The notes beneath the pieces are model-generated. The model saw only the letters and a list, made by a program, of their open reading frames with translations, had not been told where the DNA came from and made no database searches. A stretch of DNA of 64,000 nt from NCBI GenBank assembly GCA_035610365.1, contig CM069432.1, positions 80,356,520 to 80,420,519 of the forward strand, in the 5' to 3' direction. The translations under genes and the position numbers were made by a program. Numbering within the stretch: position 1 is the first letter of the stretch; each line of letters begins with the position of its first letter. This stretch comes from Aquatica leii. Taxonomy: Eukaryota; Arthropoda; Insecta; Coleoptera; Lampyridae. This document shows positions 23,593 through 34,644 of the stretch, one piece after another.

Positions 23593-23753
23593 AGTTATTT
23601 CCGTAATTCGAAGACGGCAGTGTTAAGAAGAGTATTCAAGTTGAAATAAATAAGTGATTAACGCGTGTGCGATAAAGATACGGAGTACGTGATTTTAATA
23701 TAAACAAGTGTCGCTGTTTAGATAAGTAGAAGTTATCCGCGGACTTATCTTCG
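23593..23753 (+). other. Putative transcribed leader / first exon of the heat-shock-type unit
   Basis: Starts about 30 bases below the TATA box and ends at GTGTAAGT, a good splice donor (GT at 23755-23756). It is A-rich with ACGCGTGTG-like segments as in insect hsp leaders and has no long reading frame. A diverged copy of part of this leader lies at 39484-39660. The exon end and transcript type are inferred; a noncoding stress RNA or a gene with a long leader intron are both possible. Confidence 0.4.
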
Positions 23754-23759
23754 TGTAAG

Positions 23760-26700
23760 TGCCATATAAATTATAGTGTAAGTGTTTTTATTAAATATCT
23801 TTAGATTTAATTAATTGGGTTAGTTATAAACGTGTGTGTACATATTTTTAGTATAAGTAAAAATTAAATTAGTAAATAATAATAAACGTAGTAATCTATT
23901 TTACGTTATATTTATTACGTTTTGTCCAATACTGTTTTTGTATTAGTTATTTTTTTAATCTTTTATTTCGTTTGTTCTTTTTAAAATCTTGAAAATACTG
24001 TATTATTTTTGTTTTATTTTGTGAGTTTTTTTAAATATTTTTTTCATATCATGAAGACATTACGGGCAGTGTAACTCCCAAATTTTCTAACGTTGTTTTA
24101 GTTTGTAGTAAAAATATTCATTGCTGCTTTTGTCTTATGCCGTATGGGTTAAGACTTCGTGGTACACGTGCCAGCAGACAAAATGAAGTATGACGTAAAC
24201 ACAACAACCATTTACGTACGATCTCTATAATATTAAATAGAAGAAGGTTGTCTGCATATGCAGATTGCATTTTAATATTACTGCTACCCTTTACAACTTG
24301 GACTTCTAATCACAACTGTTAAAATCTATTAATATAATAAACAAATAACATGTATTCTATTTTAACTGAGAAAAGTAACAGCTTTTTGTTAATAAAAAAC
24401 TGATTATAAAGTCAAATGTAACTTGTCAACGCACCGCACCTATACTAAAATATTTTTTATAAACCGTTCTTTCGAATTTTAATTTTGTTCGTCATAAACG
24501 TTTTTTAAAAATAATTTTCCAGATAAAATACCATCACGCCAACAATTTTTATTTTAAATTTTTATAAATGAAGCCTATTTAGGTAAATAATGAGGTTGTA
24601 GCAACCAAAACATATTTTTTTATATTATAAATATAAACGCATAATTATACTGTAGCTTTAATAAATGAATGGATAAAGAATGTCTGATAAGAAGTATTAC
24701 ATTCACTTTATACCTGAAAACAAACAAAAGAAAAGCTTAAAATACAAATGCATTTAAATAAATATATAATAGCATTAAACATTTGTGTATAATAACAAGC
24801 TTATAAAAAAATTATTAATTACTATGTTCACTTTTAGTATACTGTTTTATTTAATTATTTAATTACATTTTTAAAATACTTAGTTAAATAGACAAAATGT
24901 GATGTTATTGTTTAAGGTTAATTTACTATCACACAAAACATTAATTGCAAATAAAAGTTAATGGCGTAAGCTTTTTTCTGATATAGAACGAAAACTACGT
25001 TCTTAACTCATTATCAGTAACAACTTTACGATGTCGTAATTTTATTAAGTAGCTAAAGTATTGTGTTATAAATGAGAACTGGGATTATTATAATTAAAAT
25101 AAAATATGACACATTTAATCGCACCAACAACGTTGTAAGCTATTTGTTGCAGCGAAATAATATATACATACATCAGCTTTGATTTATTATATAAAGTATA
25201 AACAACAGGTATAATCTGCAAACAATTTTTGCAAGGTATTATATGTATTTAATTCATAACAAGTTTTACAAAAATTGTTTTTAATATCTAAATAGTTTAA
25301 TTCAAGTAAAGCTTAATAGTAGCAGATGTAAACTCAACAAATTTTTGTTTGATTGACCTGTAACCCATTTGTTTAAATATATTTATTTTTCTTTAAAATT
25401 ATGTTACGTTTAATTAAAGAATTTACAACAGTGGAATCTATATAATATTGTAAATTTGTAAAGATGGTTTAAAACAAAATAGTTGTACAGCGCAAAATTA
25501 TGTACTTTTGTATTTTTCTATTTGGCAATATTTTATCTACAATACCATACCAAGATAATGAATAATATAAGCACAATTTAGAAGATTTGTACAAATATTC
25601 CGTGCACATCGATTATAAGATTTAAAAAAGTAGTCATTTAAGGCTGTGTGAATGCTGTTGCAATTAGTTTCAAAGGTACGTATAGAGCAGTGATTCTTAA
25701 AGTGAACCTTCCCTGATAACTAAAGTTAACCTTTGTTACGAGAAACTCAGGTTTCTGGAGTTGATCTGTCAAAAATAAAGTGTCACACCGGTCTTCTCAT
25801 AACCAAACAAAGCAACAGCTAGCACAGCTTCTTCGGAGAGGGATCGCAAGCTTTGTTATGCGTGATTATAACGTGAGTCTAAAAAAAGGCGCCTAGGCGA
25901 TGAAAAATGAAGGTCGAGGGATATCGTCTAACTCTCCCCGTAGTAAGAAAAGAATAAATAACACTACAAAAGTAATAACACCGAATATATATTGCGATGT
26001 TTTGGGACGTTGATTTATTTAAATGCATCGGAGTATTGCTGGTTGCATAAAAATATGAGCTAGAATCGTTCGATATTATTAACAAGTTTTATTGATACTA
26101 ACGTTTGTGCACTAAATTATAGTAGCAATTATTAAAAAAACAAATGTAGTTAAGTACATGTAGTAATAAATAAGTTAGTTTTAAGACAAAAAGAATTTAT
26201 GCTAAGATTAATAATATTTAAAAATATTCAAAATACCGCCAACGGATGTGCGACAAAAGGGTTAGTTCGGAAAAAGGAAGTGAGAGTGGGAGAGATAAGT
26301 AGAACATGAAGGTATGGAGACCATGAAAAAAGTGAAAGAAGAAAATCTTAAAGTATGAAAAAAAAGGAAAAGGCATTGATTATAAAAAAATATAGAAAAT
26401 TAATTACTAACTCTAAGAAGAATTATCGACAATCTAAAAGTTAATAATTAATAATAATAACTAAAATAAAAAGTGGTGTAGGTATGCACGTGGATACGAC
26501 AAAAATGAAAAGAAATTAAAACTAAATTAAAACGAAATTAAACAAAAACTTGTGGTGAATGTGTTGAAACTGAAAGGAAGAGTTTAACTTCTATAAATTA
26601 TTAATACATTTGAGGGACTTACCAATAGTTAACCCTTTGTTTACATAAAGACCAAGAATGTGTGAATCCTCATAATTTTGTGAATAAATTAGAACTGTAA

Positions 26701-26990
26701 GTTGTTAATAAAAATTTTATATTTAAACCATTAGGATAAGGATTAATGAAGGCATCACTTACCTAATAAATTAAACAGATTTAATGCAAACAACGCCTGA
26801 GTTCAGTTAAGAAAATGTTGGGTAACTGATGACCTCACAAATGTACTGTAGATTAAAGTAAGAATGTATGGATAAAATTTGAATACATTTGAATATTGAT
26901 AGGATCAAAAATAAAGTTTTTATTGAATTTAATTATTTACTTGCTACGAACCTTTAAACATTGCAATATATTTATTGTATCACAGCACAT
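23760..26990. other. Unassigned AT-rich sequence below the heat-shock-type promoter
   Basis: No coding similarity. A GC-richer patch at 25.7-25.95 kb begins with CAGTGATTCTTAAAGTG, which resembles a hAT end, but no partner end was found. The minus-strand open frame 25879-26085 was not recognised. A purine-rich patch at 26.25-26.55 kb has no reading frame. Confidence 0.4.
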
Positions 26991-26993
26991 TAA

Positions 26994-27206
26994 ATTTTTC
27001 ATGTTTGTCTTCGCAAAAGAAAGGATTGTCCTGGAGGTTCTCAACCTTTGACGGTGGATATGATAAGGACGTATCAATACTTCGACGTCATGGAATATTT
27101 CGAACAAGGTCACCTGTTAGTTATCTTGGATGATAACGCAGAGCAATTGGTGGTTACCAAAATCCGCTACAGAAAATTAGTAGATGTCAATTTCAACCCT
27201 CAATAA
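26994..27206 (+). CDS. Short open frame of coding-like composition (48 aa from ATG, 70 codons open)
   Basis: Unrecognised. The frame is open from just after a TAA at 26991 to a TAA at 27204-27206; the first ATG is at 27060 and gives 48 residues (starting MIRTYQYFDVMEYFEQGHLL). The base composition is clearly less AT-rich than the flanks and the translation is well mixed and acidic-to-basic rather than poly-lysine/asparagine, so it may be a terminal exon or a small protein. A polyprimidine-like stretch before AG at about 27018 could be a splice acceptor. AATAAA (27202-27207) overlaps the stop codon. It lies 3.4 kb below the heat-shock-type promoter on the same strand, but a link is only a guess. 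Confidence 0.35.
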   Translation: MFHVCLRKRKDCPGGSQPLTVDMIRTYQYFDVMEYFEQGHLLVILDDNAEQLVVTKIRYRKLVDVNFNPQ

Positions 27207-27209
27207 AGA

Positions 27210-27625
27210 AAATTGTATACCACTTACCCCGTTTCAACCTTCCACAAATAATCGCATATTAAACTAACAACGCGACACCATCTAACGGTAAAGGTCAACC
27301 CGGGCGTACAAGTAACAAACTCGCAAAATGATCTAATGCAAATGAAGTGCGGGAATGCTGTCTAAAATGTGACAGTCTCGGCGCAAGAGCAGAGAGGTTC
27401 TGACAAATTTCATACTAACGAGAAATTTTCCATACTCGAGAATTGAACTACTAATTTCTTTTTTTTAACGTTACACCTTACTTGTCCAAAAAGTGATCAT
27501 ACTTTAACCTGAAAAGTTGACAAGCATGTGGTATCTTTATCGTGCCCTTTAGTCATTTATAAAAGTTAGTTCTACGGCGTGTCCTAAATGTTTTACTTAT
27601 TCACAACAAATAGTTATTCCAAATA
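27210..27625. other. Unassigned sequence
   Basis: Possible 3' UTR of the preceding open frame, then AT-rich DNA that may hold one more very diverged unit of the tandem repeat that follows. Confidence 0.3.
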
Positions 27626-27628
27626 ATC

Positions 27629-28160
27629 AGCCAAATTGTAAACGTAAAGGTTACTTTTTGTATAAACTTAAAGTATAAAATATTGCGACTTATCTTATTT
27701 CTTACCTATAGAGGTTGACTTTTGGGTAACTTTTTAATAGACAACATTAATTGTTACTCAAAAACCGTTTTAAAAATATAACTTGATGGTAACCATAAAA
27801 ATTAAAATATTAAGAGCGTTTAAGCATAGAATAAGACTACTTGCTTTTTTACTAACTATATAAGTTAACTTTTCCAAAGGTTTTCAGAGATTTCTAATTA
27901 ACGTCTTGAAAAAGTTACACAACTAACATCCTACAAAATTATTTTAATATTAATCCCAAAAATTAACTTTTTAGTAGCTTTTTAGTACAAAATGAGACTA
28001 CATGTCCTTTTAGTAACCACATAAATCTTATTTTCGGCGAGTTTTATAATTCATGTCATAAAAGTTGTAAAAAGAGACATTCTAAAAAGTTAATTTTATG
28101 TTAATCCTAAAAATTAACATTTTAGTAGAATGTGTTTGTGTAGAATAAGACTGTATCCCG
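27629..28160. repeat. Diverged tandem repeat, period about 150-160 bp
   Basis: Equivalent positions recur: GGTAACCATAAAAATTAA at 27788, TTAATCCCAAAAATTAA at 27950 and TTAATCCTAAAAATTAA at 28101; and GACTAC/GACTGT words preceded by AATAAG or AATGAG at about 27830, 27991 and 28144. The unit before 27788 aligns more weakly. Spacing is about 161 and 151 bases. Units are strongly diverged. Confidence 0.55.
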
Positions 28161-28164
28161 GAAA

Positions 28165-30766
28165 AACGTCCTCGGGAAAAAAAACACCCTGAACCAAAAT
28201 TACTTTTCTATCTTCTAATAGTTAGCTTCTTACTATTATTACGACTTGACTTGAGTTTCACCAATTGCGTTTGTGATTTTTTGGTGATTCACAAGGCAAA
28301 AAAGTACCCTTATCTTGACTTTCTGTGCATTACTGCTTAGTTTTCAAATTATAAATTTTTAAAAAATTGATCGAAGTTGTCAGAAGTTACTTAGTAGCTC
28401 CGTGAGCTTCAATTACAACAAATTCAGGTGTATGTTTTTTTAAATAGGCAAACACTAATTTAAAAATATTTAAAAGCACTGCAGATGGAACCTGCAGTTC
28501 TTTTGCTAATTATTTGTTGTAATTTTTAAATAATGATTTTGCATTGCTAAAAAATTTAGAAAAAAAACACTCAGGTAAACATATAAACATGTATGAACAA
28601 GCATTTGCTTAAAAGTCCGTAGTCTATTTATAAGTATATAGGATCCGTAGTTGTATACGCTGAAACTAATTATGTTAAAAAAAGCTTGTATTTGAAAAGA
28701 AACATTTTATTGGAGTTGTAAGTGTTATTGATTATTATTAATTAGTGTTTATAAGTTTAGTTACTGTTTACATGTATAATAAAAATGTAATTGTCTAACA
28801 ATGAAATCTTTAGAAGTAAACTTTATTTTAGTTCCAACATTAAGCTCGCACAACAGTTTTCTGGAACGTACCATTTTAATCCGATTATCGTCATAAACAT
28901 TGTTCTTTTTTGTTTGTACACTAATGACTTTTTTTATTTAATTTCAACCTAAAAATTACTTTTTTTAAACAAACTTTTTTATAATTTGTAATGTGGATCG
29001 ATACAAAATCGTATTGATAATAGTTATTATTATTGCCCTAAATCGATAAAAAATATAAAGTTTTTTTCCAAAAGCGTTTGGCAGGTTAAAGAGAAAGTAT
29101 TAATAAACGCGACAACATTTTAATGTTGATTGTAAAATTTTTTTGTTGTTTTCGTTTCATCCGTTACCTTATTTTGCATTGCGGTAAATATCAACCGGCT
29201 GTGTGTCAATCGGGCACCAAATGAAAGCCTTTGTGGATATTTTAATCCCTTCAATGTGTCGGTCTCTTTGACCATTCGAAAACTTTTTCTTAGATATTGT
29301 AGTTTTAATGGAAATTTCATTCAAAGAATCTCATTCTGCCGATGCTGAGAAAAATTTTTAAAAACAAGTTGTTATTACTTTGAGTTTAATATTCATTTCT
29401 GCTTTAACAAAAGTATTTTTCCAAACAGACATACTGAACAAGTTTTGTATTTAAACTTCTTTAATATTGTGACTAATAAAAGAGCTATATGCGTATTAAT
29501 TTCCGATTTTCAAAACGTGATACAGGCAAGTTTAAGTGTTTTTTATTAAAGGATAGTTTATTTGCGTTAAACGGTAAAAAAGTATTATTAATGTCGAAAG
29601 TTACAAAACAATACTACTGTGTCATTGATCCAGTGTTTCAAATAAAATTTCTGGAATTAGTTCTACAGTTTTTTATTTTGTAGCCACATTGAAAAAAAAA
29701 TAAGTTTCGTAAAAAAATTGAAACTTAAGTTTTGATGTTGCAGTTAACAATGAGGATATGACATTGGTACTGATTATTCTCAGTTCCTTATTTAACCTTT
29801 TAGGCACATTTAAAAAAAAAACGACAAAAAATCATTTTTTTTTTAAATTTAAGAAAATACATTTTTAAACTTTATTTTGGCAAAAAGTAATAATTAAACA
29901 CAAAATAACTGTCTATAAACACATCTTTGCAGTTTTATAGTTTTTACATATTACACCACAAATAAAATCTTTCACTACTAAATCAATAATAATTATAAAA
30001 AAGAAACAGTTGTATTTGTAGTTTACAGAAAAAACGTTTCTTTGTTTCACTACTAGACGAAAAGTAATATTACTCTAAAATTTTATAGCTTTGTTACGTG
30101 CAAAATTTTTATAATGCACTACCCTGTATATTGGTTTAATTAAAAATTACTTTTTTGTTTCTCGACGCCATCTATCGGGTTCGTTGGTCTCTTCGTATTG
30201 AGTAGACGATATCCGGTGAGATACGGACATTTTGACTTTAACATCGTTCACGATATAACCTATGTCTGCGTGAATTAAAAATCGTTTTCTCAAAACATCC
30301 ACGTGTTGGGACACGATGGGTAATAAAAGTCTTCTTATTTAACTAATTTAATCCACGCAGGGTAAGTGGCTTTTGTTCTTTCTTTGATTAAAGGTAATTT
30401 TTATGTCTTTTCGTTAGCGCCATGTGCTACTTCCTAAATATGGGTGTTCTTGTCGTCATTTAAAATCTACAAGGGAAAATTATAATCAGAAGCTGTAGAG
30501 CTAAGAACGCTACTATACAAGGGCAGAATTTTGATGCGGAGGCAATTAATACCAGTAATTAATATCACCTTGTTTGGAAGAGCCTAAGTACCGGATACGA
30601 TTGAATTTCTCTTCGGAGTCAATAAATTAATACCATCGTAGACGAAAATACATTGTAACAGCATACGATAAGTTTCGGTTCTATTACTTTCTTTTAAATG
30701 TTTCTTTTACTTGTAGTTTGTGAGTCGCCAGGTAGACACGATTATTTTCAGGAAGTTTAATTACAG
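28165..30766. other. Unassigned AT-rich sequence
   Basis: Open frames at 29120-29320 (minus) and 29489-29683 (plus) are not recognised. A patch at 30.15-30.65 kb is less AT-rich and starts with GACGCCATCTAT, a word also seen near 35.02 kb, but no family was identified. Confidence 0.4.
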
Positions 30767-30809
30767 GAAGCCAGTAGGAAAACGTTTTCTGAAGGTAACC
30801 CTGAATATG
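30767..30809 (+). other. Possible 43-bp internal micro-exon
   Basis: A stretch bounded by an acceptor (TTTAATTACAG) and a strong donor (GTAAGT at 30810). It has an open reading frame (EASRKTFSEGNPEY). If spliced to the acceptor at 32121 the frame would end in ASVK and a stop. NPEY would fit an NPxY-type motif, but so short a match proves nothing. Low confidence. Confidence 0.25.
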
Positions 30810-32121
30810 GTAAGTCAATGTTTGCTTAATTATTTGTTGTCGCTACAATGATACTCATGACTAACTATATTTCCTAATCGTGTTGAAACGTTCGAATTGA
30901 TTTGTTTCATATTATTGTTACTCAATTAGTTTAAGTAAATTATTATCGCATGCTGATTACGTCAACTGGCAATTATCATTATTAATGTAATTTACTTATC
31001 AAGATTTTTACATGTTCTGGTGGTTACACCTTTGTTTTACGTGTAGTGTAAGTTGCCGATACTTCTGATATTCTAGGACCTGCTTATATTTGTACTCGGA
31101 CTAAAATTATTCTTTGTCATGCTATCCAATTGTTATTGATTCAAATTTTAATCTATTTATCCTTATACAGTAATTAAAGTGCAATTGTTGTTAACCATTT
31201 AGTTTCTTTCTTCGTTTCCTCCATCTTTACGAACCTTAAAAATTTTGTACAAGCTTCGAGTCTCCTGTGCTGATCTAGCAGGAGCTATTTCTGCAAAGAA
31301 CAAAAGATCTGGCGCTTTTTAGAATAAAGTCACTTGAACCTCCCCTCTCTCCGACAGGTATGGTTTCAATCCTACAGTGAGTTGGTCGTGCAGGTTCGTA
31401 AATTACCAGAAGCTTGTAGCAGCTTACAAGACATGTGAATAATAAAAATCAATAAGACCATTTTTTCTTATGTTTCATATAGTCATTTTCAATTCTCGAA
31501 TGTATTCGAGTGCAACAATAACAAAAGCATAAAATGCGACATCGCTCGAATTAATTTGAGCGTGAACATTTTGGCCCATTTGGCGCAATAGAATGAACTC
31601 GAGCATGCACATTAAGGGGTTAATTTACATTTAATAGTTTTCAAGAATTATTGAATTAAAATCAAACAAACGCTCACCGTTTGTAAATATAAAATTATGT
31701 TGTTGAAGTTGAAGAAAATGGGTATAGGAATTTAAATAATCAAGGGGTTGTTTTAAGACTAGCTTAAAATTGACGTCGTTTTTTTACTTGCTAGACAATC
31801 GTTTAAGTATTGTTGACGTGCGTGTTGTACAAGTCGAGTGTTAACTTTGTGTAATTGTGTTATACTAAAAGTTCCAGTTATAAAGGTAAAACATTTTTAT
31901 ACATGTTTTTAACAGACACAAAAGAACACATAATTCATAATTGCAGATGTATGGTCAGTATACAAAAAGACATGAAAACAAGCTTTCCTTAAATTTTACA
32001 TGTTTGTCCTGATTTTAGAATACCCACATTTTTACGATTTTCTATATCGCTGGGAACCCTGTAAAAAATCAAATCAAATATAAATATTGGTGGTTTAGTT
32101 AAGAATTTTTTCTAATTTCAG
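30810..32121. other. Unassigned sequence, possibly intronic
   Basis: No coding similarity. If the exon calls on either side are right, this is intron. A donor-like AAAGGTAAAA at about 31883-31892 ends a GC-richer stretch (31.78-31.88 kb) that could be a leader exon for the small terminal exon at 32122. Confidence 0.3.
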
Positions 32122-32290
32122 CTTCCGTAAAATGAATAGTTTCCACAGCCACGGAATGGACGTTTTAGTGGAGACAAAGGTGTGGATTAAAAAGTCGAGA
32201 GAAATAGTGAAAAAGGGTTAAAGACGATGACATTTATTTTAGTTATTCTTAAATTTGTAAATAAGTAATAAATATATATGTATTATATCG
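32122..32290 (+). CDS. Candidate terminal exon with 29-aa open frame and polyadenylation signal
   Basis: A strong polypyrimidine acceptor (TTTTTTCTAATTTCAG) is followed by ATG at 32132 and an open frame of 29 codons (MNSFHSHGMDVLVETKVWIK ...) ending TAA at 32219-32221, then AATAAA at 32267-32272. The purine-rich, non-repetitive exon contrasts with flanking DNA. Read in the other phase from 30809 the exon ends after a few codons. It may be the end of a small-peptide gene or a noncoding RNA. No family is recognised. A stretch at 37620-37745 with a similar acceptor and purine-rich content may be a decayed relative. Confidence 0.35.
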
Positions 32291-32340
32291 TATCGTATAA
32301 AATCTGTTGTTTTTCAAGAATTAAACGATATCTGTTAAGC

Positions 32341-32825
32341 AGCCATTAATTGTTGAGCAAATCCAAAATCCAACAATTCTACATCTTTTTCAGTTAACTT
32401 CAGGTTACTCTAACAGATTGACTGTTAACAAATCCAAAAACTTCACATTTTAAACAGCTTTAAAATTAAACAGTAAACTACCTATTTAGATTTAGTTTAA
32501 GTTATCTTAATAGGTTGAACGTTAAGCAAACAAAAATTGGTATCTTCTAGGAAATTTTAAATATCAACAATTAACAATTACTTTCGATTAACTTTAGATT
32601 ACCTTAACAGGTTGTACGCTGAGCAAACAAAAAATGGTATCTTTTTAGTAGTTTTAAAATTCAACTATGCACCGGCTATTTCAATTAACTTTAGGTTAGC
32701 CCAACAAGTTGATCAATAAATAAATAAAAAAAATTTTTTTGAGTAACTTTAAAAGTGAACAAAAAGCTGTCTTTTTCGGTTAATTAAGGGTTATCCTAAA
32801 AGGTTGACCGTTGAATACACGCAAG
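32341..32825. repeat. Tandem repeat, five units of about 97 bp plus a partial unit
   Basis: Unit starts at about 32390, 32488, 32586, 32683 and 32778, with a partial unit before the first. Each contains GTTAACTTTAGGTTA-like, then TAACAGGTTGA-like and GCAAACAAAAATTGG-like words; divergence between units is perhaps 20-30 percent. No open frame is conserved. It lies just after the small terminal exon's AATAAA. Confidence 0.85.
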
Positions 32826-32829
32826 GTCA

Positions 32830-34048
32830 GTATAAGAGTATCCTATGGAGGGATTAAGTGGGACGTAGTTCACCATTGGATGTGCTTTTGGGTATTCTAT
32901 GATCACATTTGCCAATCCCAAGCGGTTACCTTTATTACGAATTTTGGTTACTTTTGACTGTGTAGGTTACGGACCCCCAAAAGTCTTCCGAATTATTCAG
33001 GGGGTTTGTAACAAATTAAAATTAGATTGCGGGTCTCTGGACAACATCAAGGGGTCTGCGCAAGGTTTAATATGAAATAAAAAATTGTAAAAAAATTGTA
33101 TTAATATGGAAGTTAAAATAAATAACAATAGATACATTATTAGCGATTTTCATGTCCTAAATAAAATATCAATAAAGACACCTAAAATACAAGTTACAAT
33201 AGACATCGCGGTGAGTTAGGTCTGTTTTTACAGGTTTATACAAAAACGCAATAGAGCCGATACCTGGACTAATTGATCTATAACATGAACTACAAAAGAA
33301 TCATGCATCTAATCAAGAATTTAGTTTTTTGTTATGCGTGATATGAAGTGCAAATAAGAAATTTTCCTAGTCTTGGACAAAAAGTAGTATAATTTTTGTA
33401 TTGTTACGCAGATAGCCTACTTTTGTTACGTAAGTATGTTTCAATAAAATAGATATCTGTTTTTAATTTAAATTTATTTAAGCAAAATGATAACCTAGTT
33501 TAAATTGAATAAAACAATAATATATTACAATTATCGGTACAGTAATTCCTTAACATTTATTATGAATTGCTTTTTTATTATAAACTTAAGAAAATATTGT
33601 TTTTCTAACACAGATATGTTCTAAAGAATACATTATTGATGATTCTGTAAAAGAAGTTAGACATATTGGGTTTAATATAATGTACCATAAAAGTTATAAC
33701 TTAGGTACTATTTTATAAATATTTTATACATTTTTTTTTACTGTTGCAAATAACCAAATACGCAAATGTTTAGAATTACTGTATGTTACTGTATTATTAT
33801 ATTCTGTTGTTAATTAATTTTTTGAATTGTTTATTTTTTTTTGAAAAACTAATTGTTACACAATGAGTACTTACACAATATGTGGCATTTACATGAAATT
33901 TTATTCTTACATCTCAAATAATTAATTTAAGAAAGCGTTACAATGCAGCATCCCATTTGAAAAAAAATTATAATTACCAGTGATTTGTTGCAAATATAAA
34001 TTTAGATGTATATGTATATTTTTCTAAATCTTTTTTTCAGATTACAGT
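32830..34048. other. Unassigned AT-rich sequence
   Basis: A patch at 32.96-33.07 kb (GGACCCCC, CAGGGGGTTTGTAAC and AAGGGGTCTGCG) resembles hAT-end and hAT-UTR sequence and may belong to the remnant that follows, but the exact end could not be set. Confidence 0.35.
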
Positions 34049-34640
34049 ATGAGTGAGCAGAGGAAATTTAGACAACACAGTGTTGAATATATAAAATATG
34101 ACGTTATTCCGTCACTAGGGAATAGTATTTTACCTTTGTGTCTTCTATGTAATAAAACGATGTCAAACGATTTAATGAAACCTTTTAAACTTAACAAAAC
34201 ATTTAATAAATATTTATAGTGACAAAAAAAATAAGAATTTAACGTTTTTTAAACAATCAAAGAAAAATATTTGAAAAGACCGGCATTGCAAAAACTTATA
34301 GAAACAACATCTAATAGAGATGATGATGGACTGAGTTCTTTTTATAATATTTTTCCAGAAAGTAGCAACTTATTGAGTTATCCACGGATGAAGAGCTAAA
34401 ACCAAACAAAAATACAATTTCTGGTTACAAAAACAGATCCCAATTGTATATTCACCATTATGGATTATTGTACAGAAGCTGTTGATGACTTTTCCGTCTT
34501 CCTATTTGGCAAAACGTAGATTCGGTGCTTTTATAAGCCTTGTCATAAAAAAATAAATCGACTAGAAATTAGTTCTCGTGGGGATTTGCGGTTGCTACTC
34601 ACAATCATTGAGCCAAACATAATTACACTCATAATATCCC
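34049..34640 (+). pseudogene. Internally deleted hAT transposase remnant (ZBED5/FAM200-like)
   Basis: ATG at 34049 follows a TTTTTTTCAG acceptor and opens SVEYIKYDVIPSLGNSILPL, then CLLCNKTMSNDLMKP, the N-terminal BED-finger region with both cysteines of the first pair intact. The frame then decays and by about 34480 the text has jumped to the far C-terminal dimerisation domain: PSSYLAKRRFGAFISLVIKK followed by ISSRGDLRLLL. The whole RNase H-like core, over a kilobase in intact members, is missing. It is a relative of the 6.2-9.6 kb element but on the opposite strand. Such internal deletions are typical of non-autonomous copies. Confidence 0.75.
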
Positions 34641-34644
34641 ACCA

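Noticed and set aside
25691-25710. CAGTGATTCTTAAAGTG as a hAT terminal repeat
   Set aside because: No matching inverted end or 8-bp duplication was found nearby.
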